DNA from: Voacanga thouarsii
Lineage: Eukaryota; Streptophyta; Magnoliopsida; Gentianales; Apocynaceae
Assembly: GCA_026120185.1 (NCBI GenBank)
Contig: JANUWF010002208.1
Span: 2,108,001-2,172,000, forward strand
Length of the DNA stretch: 64,000 nucleotides
Reading direction: 5' to 3'
In this document: positions 59,136 through 64,000 of the stretch, one piece after another
How the letters are laid out: each line of letters starts with the position of its first letter
How positions within the stretch are numbered: position 1 is the first letter of the stretch
Notes under the pieces: model-generated
Told to the model about the DNA's origin: nothing
The model's database searches: none
What the model saw: only the letters and a program-made list of their open reading frames with translations
Translations under genes and position numbers: made by a program

Positions 59136-59250
59136 ATGAAATGAAAATCTATAATTAAGATGGGTAGATAAAGCATAAAAAACAGTCTCCCTCAATCAAC
59201 ATGAATCTTTTTGATCAAATCACTAAATGCAAGGAGGAGTATATGAGGTT
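59136..59250 (-). mobile_element. Fragment of the copia LTR of the 59.1-64.0 kb element
   Basis: About 110 bases (AACTCCACTAAATGATGAAA onward) match 62995-63112 inside the LTR at 62834-63979, in the same orientation. Only this piece of the left LTR remains. Beyond 59246 the match ends; 59250-59560 has no recognisable content. Confidence 0.8.
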
Positions 59251-59561
59251 TTGAATTCTTTTTGGGGTTTATGAGGTTTTGAAGAGTATAAGTAAAATTT
59301 ACCACATTTGAGAAAGGTGATTTTTAAAAATAAGGAATGATATTCTGATAAGAAGAGAGAAAGTGTTGCGGTTGGGAAAAAGGTGGGAACATTTAGAATT
59401 TAAACAATTTGAACATTTGGACACAGATTGTCCATATGATTTTCTTGTCCAAAAAGTGTGTCACATGGGGTCAAAAGATACTATGACTTTTGGCTTAAAA
59501 TATGTTCCAAATACTGCATCCAATATCTCTATCCAAAATCAAAAGATTTTCAGGAATTTTG

Positions 59562-60439
59562 CAAGAATAAACAACCAATCTCTGACAAAATCATTAGTTA
59601 CATAATTTGATAATTTCCAAACCTCTCCTCAGATGATTGAATCGTTCTTTAGCTAGTGGTTTGATGAATATATCGTCTTATTTTAACTTCATAGCTGGGA
59701 TTGCCAATGATTTGTTCTTTTGGATGGATAGTTTTGTACTTCTAATCTTTTGGCAGATTTTAATTAGTGTGCTCGACACTTCTTTGCTCACTATCTTTAG
59801 CTTGTTGTTCCTCTAGTTCTTCTTCTTTGGCATGGTTATCAAGTGATGGAGCTTCATGATGTTCAATGCCATTTTTCTTTGAGCTACGTACATCATGGTC
59901 ATCTTTTTGTGCAAGAGATAAGGTCCAAGTAAATAAAAAATATCATCTACTAATACATAAGTATACTTCTTACCACTTAGGCTAGTGGTCCTTATTGGTC
60001 CAAGAATAAACAACCAATCTCTGACAAAATCATTAGTTACATAATTTGATAATTTCCAAACCTCTCCTCAGATGATTGAATCGTTCTTCAGCTAGTGGTT
60101 TGATGAATATATCGTCTTATTTTAACTTCATAGCTGGGATTGCCAATGATTTGTTCTTTTGGATGGATAGTTTTGTACTTCTAATCTTTTGGCAGATTTT
60201 AATTAGTGTGCTCGACACTTCTTTGCTCACTATCTTCAGCTTGTTGTTCCTCTAGTTCTTCTTCTTTGGCATGGTTATCAAGTGATGGAGCTTCATGATG
60301 TTCAATGCCATTTTTCTTTGAGCTACGTACATCATGGTCATCTTTTTGTGCAAGAGATAAGGTCCAAGTAAATAAAAAATATCATCTACTAATACATAAG
60401 TATACTTCTTACCACTTAGGCTAGTGGTCCTTATTGGTC
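59562..60439. repeat. 439-bp tandem duplication
   Basis: 59562-60000 and 60001-60439 are nearly identical (I saw only T/C changes such as CGTTCTTT against CGTTCTTC). Each unit contains, on the minus strand, the start of integrase joined to a remnant of the integrase-RT linker. Confidence 0.95.
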
Positions 60440-62620
60440 CAAACAAATCCATATGTATTAGTTCAAGAAGATTTGAGGTTAAAATCATTTTCTTGGATTT
60501 GAAATATGTTTTGGTTTATTTTCCAAAATGTCAAGCATCACACAATTGGTTTTTGTCAAATATCATTTTGGGTAGTCCTTTTTCAAGCTTTTTTAAAGGA
60601 CAATCTATTTAACAAATCAATAGAGACATGGCCTAACCTTCTATACCAAAGGCAGCCATCAATATCTTATATGAAAAAGCATTTTTATTCATGAGTAGTA
60701 GGATCATCAAGATATAATACATAAACATTACCAATGCAGTTGGCAACAAAAATTATTTCATCATTGGAATTATCAATGATAGTGAGTGAATCTTTTTCAA
60801 AAATAACCTTAGAGCTATTGTCACATAAATGATTAATACTAAGCAAGTTGTGCTTCAATTCATCAATCAATAATAATTGCTTAATAATGATAGAGGATCC
60901 CTTACCAACATTACCTATACAGAGTATTTTTCCCTTTTTCTTTTCTCCAAATGTGACAAACATTTGCAGCTTGAATGTCATCCATAAGTGTAGCATTTCC
61001 CATCATGTGGACCTATTCATGAGATGGAAAAATGGCTTTTGGTACCCATATTTTTTTGGGTCCACGGGGGTTTGTAGTGGTTTCTCTAATTTTTTAAACT
61101 ATTTTTGCATCAGATTCCACTTTCTTCCTAACATGACACCTAGATGCTTTGTGTCCAGATTTTTCACAATATGTGCAATAAATAAGTCATGTACGAAGAA
61201 ACATCTTTCACAAAGTAACATTTGTAATTTTTAGCTTTATTTTCATGCCTATATCTGAGACCATTTTGATTTCTAGCTACTTGATGTGCACCAAGAAGTT
61301 TTTCCAATTTTTTTTGCCATTTGTGAATTTCTCAATGCATGTGGTGAGATCATCAGCTCTATTTTTCATGTCATCAAAGTTGTAGACCATAATTTCAAGA
61401 GAATGAATTTTGTCACATAAGCATTTGTTTTCAAGTGACATACAATGCAAAGAAGTTAGGATAATATCATTTTCAACATTTGAGCACATAATGGAATCAA
61501 GTAAGGCTTTGTTCTCATTCAACAGCTTAGCATTATCATCTAATAAGGAATCTATTTTCATTGTCATCTCCTTGTTTCTTCTAGATAGCTTTTTGAGTTC
61601 ATGAAACAAGTCAAACAGTAGCTCATTAGGATCATCAGGCTTCTCATAATTAGAATCATGCAATTCAAATATCGAATTTGAGGAAGTAGGATTTACCTTA
61701 TCTCCCATAGCCATAAAGCAAATGTTTGCTTTTTCACTATCAAATTCACAACTTTCTTCAGTCTCCAATTCAACTTGGTCCCAAGTCCCAACCAGTCATT
61801 TTCTTTTCTTCTTGTTGAGCTTGGCTTCTCTTTCTTTAGCTATTGGGCAATCAGCAAAAAATGCTCTGTACTTTTGCATTCATAGCACTGAGGTTTAAGA
61901 GATGAAGTAAGTCCTTTCTTTTTGACAAATTTCTTGTCCTTGCTGAAGTTTTATTTTCTAAACATCTTCTTGAATTTTCTAGCAACCATGACCAATTCTT
62001 TATGGTCCACATTAGTGTCATAATCACTTTTAGATTGTTCACTAATAGCTTCATCATTAGCAGTTTTTAAGGCAGTTCCTCTTTTGCCTTTATCATCATC
62101 ATGCTCTTAAAACCTTTTGAGTTTCATTTCATGGGTCAAGAGAGATCTGATAAGCTCTTCAGTTGATAAGCTATTTAAAATTTTGGATTCCTCCACAGTC
62201 AAGGTTTTTGGCTGCTAGCTTTTTGGTAAGGCATCAAGTAACTTTCTGTTTTGCTCACCGAGGGAATAGATTTTCCCATGTGCCTTTAGTCCATTCATGA
62301 TGTTTGTAAATCTAGTGAACATATCAGTTATGTTCTCACATAGTTTTATTATGAACAACTCATAATCTCGGACTAAAAGTCCTAACTTTGATTCCTTAAC
62401 TTTATCAGTCCCCTCATGGGTGACTTCAAGTAATCTCCACATATCATGGGCTGAATCATAACCACTAATCCGATTGTATTCATTATCATCAAGAGCACAA
62501 CATAATATATTTATTGCCTGAAAATTTAAGGTCATTTTCAAAATATCCTCATTTTTATATTCATCATTCTATTTAGGCACTTTTCTGCCTTCAACAAATT
62601 TCGACGGGACAAATGGTCCC
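60440..62620 (-). pseudogene. Copia gag, protease remnant and start of integrase (minus strand)
   Basis: From right to left: gag with the UBN2 fold (62541-62215; CCALDDNEYNRISGYDSAHD, MWRLLEVTHEGTDKVKESKL), SKILNSLSTEELIRSLLTHE, a basic region, and a zinc-knuckle remnant (CYECKSTEHF). A coiled-coil spacer follows (61768-61277). The protease end is at 60996-60685 (LLLIDELKHNLLSINHLCDN, then YVLYLDDPTTHE) and the catalytic DSG region is not recognisable. Next the pre-integrase motif LWYRRLGHVSIDLLNRLSF and the integrase start HMDLFGPIRTTSLSGKKY (about 60440). Most of integrase is deleted: the next readable words are HPKEQIIGNPSYEV, belonging to the linker before RT. RT and RNase H are absent. 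Order and motifs fit the SIRE-like branch of copia. The element is dead. Confidence 0.85.
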
Positions 62621-62819
62621 TTTATAATTAGATTCCATAGCTTAAAATTAATTGAGTAAACATAGATCTTTATTCTATTTTTTCAGAGTGTATAATTGCT
62701 TCCATTGAACAAAAGGTAGTCTATTTGTTGAAGAATCTTCAATGTATGGTAAGGACGAGGTGTTTGTCATTCGGATCTTTTCCTACAAGGCTATTAAACT
62801 GATAATAATACAGACCAAA
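62621..62819 (-). other. Leader of the minus-strand copia element
   Basis: Short leader between the primer site and gag; no gene seen. Confidence 0.6.
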
Positions 62820-62831
62820 GCTTTGATACCA
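62820..62831 (-). other. Primer-binding site of the minus-strand copia element
   Basis: On the minus strand TGGTATCAAAGC, two bases from the LTR end; one mismatch to the initiator-Met site. Confidence 0.88.
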
Positions 62832-62833
62832 AT

Positions 62834-63979
62834 TGATATACCTTAGGGGGTGAATAAGTTATATAGCAAATAATTGCAAATTTATAAGTTCTTTTGAAAA
62901 CCTTAAAAACAAGAATCAACTAAGTGCGTGTGCCACAAAAATAAATTATCCATGCAGATTTGAATATGCAGATTTCATTTCATCTTAATTATAAAACTCC
63001 ACTAAATGATGAAATGAAAATTTATAATTAAGATGGGTAGATAAAGCATAAAAAACAGTCTCACTCAATCAACATGAATCTCTTTGATCAAATAACTAAA
63101 TGCAAGGAGGAGTATAATGCTTTCAAGTCGGATGAACAGTAAAAACGCAGACATGAATATCAGAGTAAATGCAAGAGAGTAGACTTAATAATTTATAGTG
63201 GCTCAATCCTCAAATGATCTACATCCACAACCTTAAGTACACACTTAAGGATTTTAAACAACCACTAAACACCTTTTTCCCAAATCAATGGTGGTAGACT
63301 ACACCAATCTTATATAAAAGGATCACCACACTTTGTTTTACACCCAACATCTTTCAACTCAACAACCAAGGCTCACCTCAACTGAGTTTTACACCAAAAC
63401 CTTGATACATTTACCAAATAAGGCTCACCCCAACTGGATTTTACACCACAACCTTGATACAAAACAAATCACAGAGAAAGATTGCAGAAATAGCTCACAG
63501 ATTGAGCAGATATGCAAACAAATGAGCACCAACACTTTTTACCTTTTGAAGCAATTTGATTTCACTTTGAAGCACAATGAAAATCGAGATTTTTGTATTC
63601 TAAAGTGTAAGAGTGTTTCTGAGAAAAATAGCACAAAAATCTTCTTTAAAATTGAGTTTTGAAAACTTTTATAGAAGCAAAAAGTAAGACACCAACGGCT
63701 AGTTTCTCGCTGTTAGATTTTTCAGAGTTTTGGACTCAAAAATCGAACGAGGGTGCGTCCAAAAGGTTAGTCCAAAATGGCACTTTTCTAGGTAGAAATA
63801 TTTTGACACTGTTCACAGAGTTTTGGACGAAACTTTTGGATGTAGAGCCATGCAAACTATTCAATCTAAAATTCTGAAGACTTAATACTTTAAAATCTTT
63901 TTGTTTGTTACTTTAAGGTAGAAATAAATTGAATCATAAGGTAAATGAGACATTGGAATTTACACAATATACCTTAACA
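62834..63979 (-). mobile_element. 5' LTR of the minus-strand copia element
   Basis: On the minus strand it starts TGTTAAGGTATATTG at 63979 and ends CTAAGGTATATCA at 62834, next to the primer site (1146 bases). Its partner survives only as the piece at 59136-59250. The open frames 63333-63662 and 63659-63877 lie within it and are chance frames. Confidence 0.8.
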
Positions 63980-64000
63980 AATGATTTCTAGTCTATGATT

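Overview
The window is nuclear DNA of a flowering plant. The evidence is a spliced gene for an organellar-type ribosomal protein L20 with canonical GT/AG introns, Ty1-copia and Ty3-gypsy LTR retrotransposons with plant-type initiator-Met tRNA primer sites, Mutator-like (MULE) elements with 9-bp target duplications, and a CACTA-type terminus. It is strongly AT-rich. Only one clearly intact host gene was found (L20, 22441-26675, minus strand). Almost everything else is nested, decayed transposable-element sequence. I cannot name the species.

Layout, left to right. 1-7107: 3' half of a copia element (RT end, RNase H, 3' LTR) interrupted at 661-4971 by a 4.3 kb insertion flanked by a perfect 10-bp duplication. 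7108-9485: AT-rich DNA with microsatellites. 9486-13721: a gypsy-type element with two LTRs that carries only gag and protease remnants. 14344-21110: a rearranged relative of it, containing part of a second LTR type and a solo copia LTR in opposite orientation. 21621-21875: an unrecognised coding-like fragment. 22441-26675: L20, whose 3.86 kb intron holds a dead gypsy fragment. 26837-27756: a small non-autonomous MULE. 27789-34834: a 7.0 kb MULE with about 200-bp terminal inverted repeats and three gene remnants (MURA transposase, Ulp1/C48-like protease, GRF zinc finger).

36346-51803: a copia element with 1.9 kb LTRs and a matching ATAAG duplication. It has lost its integrase, has a solo LTR of its own family inside its RNase H region, and has a complete 5.6 kb gag-protease gypsy element (45946-51521, minus strand) nested in its 3' LTR. 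52037-53975: a TRIM-like miniature LTR element split by a solo LTR of a different copia family. 54181-54967: a second, degraded copy of the small MULE. 55927-59130: a CACTA-like 5' end followed by a tandem array of about fifteen 154-bp units. 59136-63979: a minus-strand copia element with gag, protease and an internally deleted integrase, a 439-bp tandem duplication, and its 5' LTR.

The elements form a readable insertion history: several younger elements sit inside older ones with intact target duplications. Coding regions are full of stops and of changes such as Cys to Tyr, His to Tyr and Trp to stop, as expected from decay of methylated cytosines. No element looks able to move by itself. 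The most noteworthy items are the MULE that combines transposase, Ulp1-like and GRF-like genes, the gag-protease-only gypsy family whose reverse transcriptase region is replaced by a purine-rich Lys/Glu tract, the TRIM with its nested solo LTR, and the 154-bp tandem array beside a CACTA terminus.
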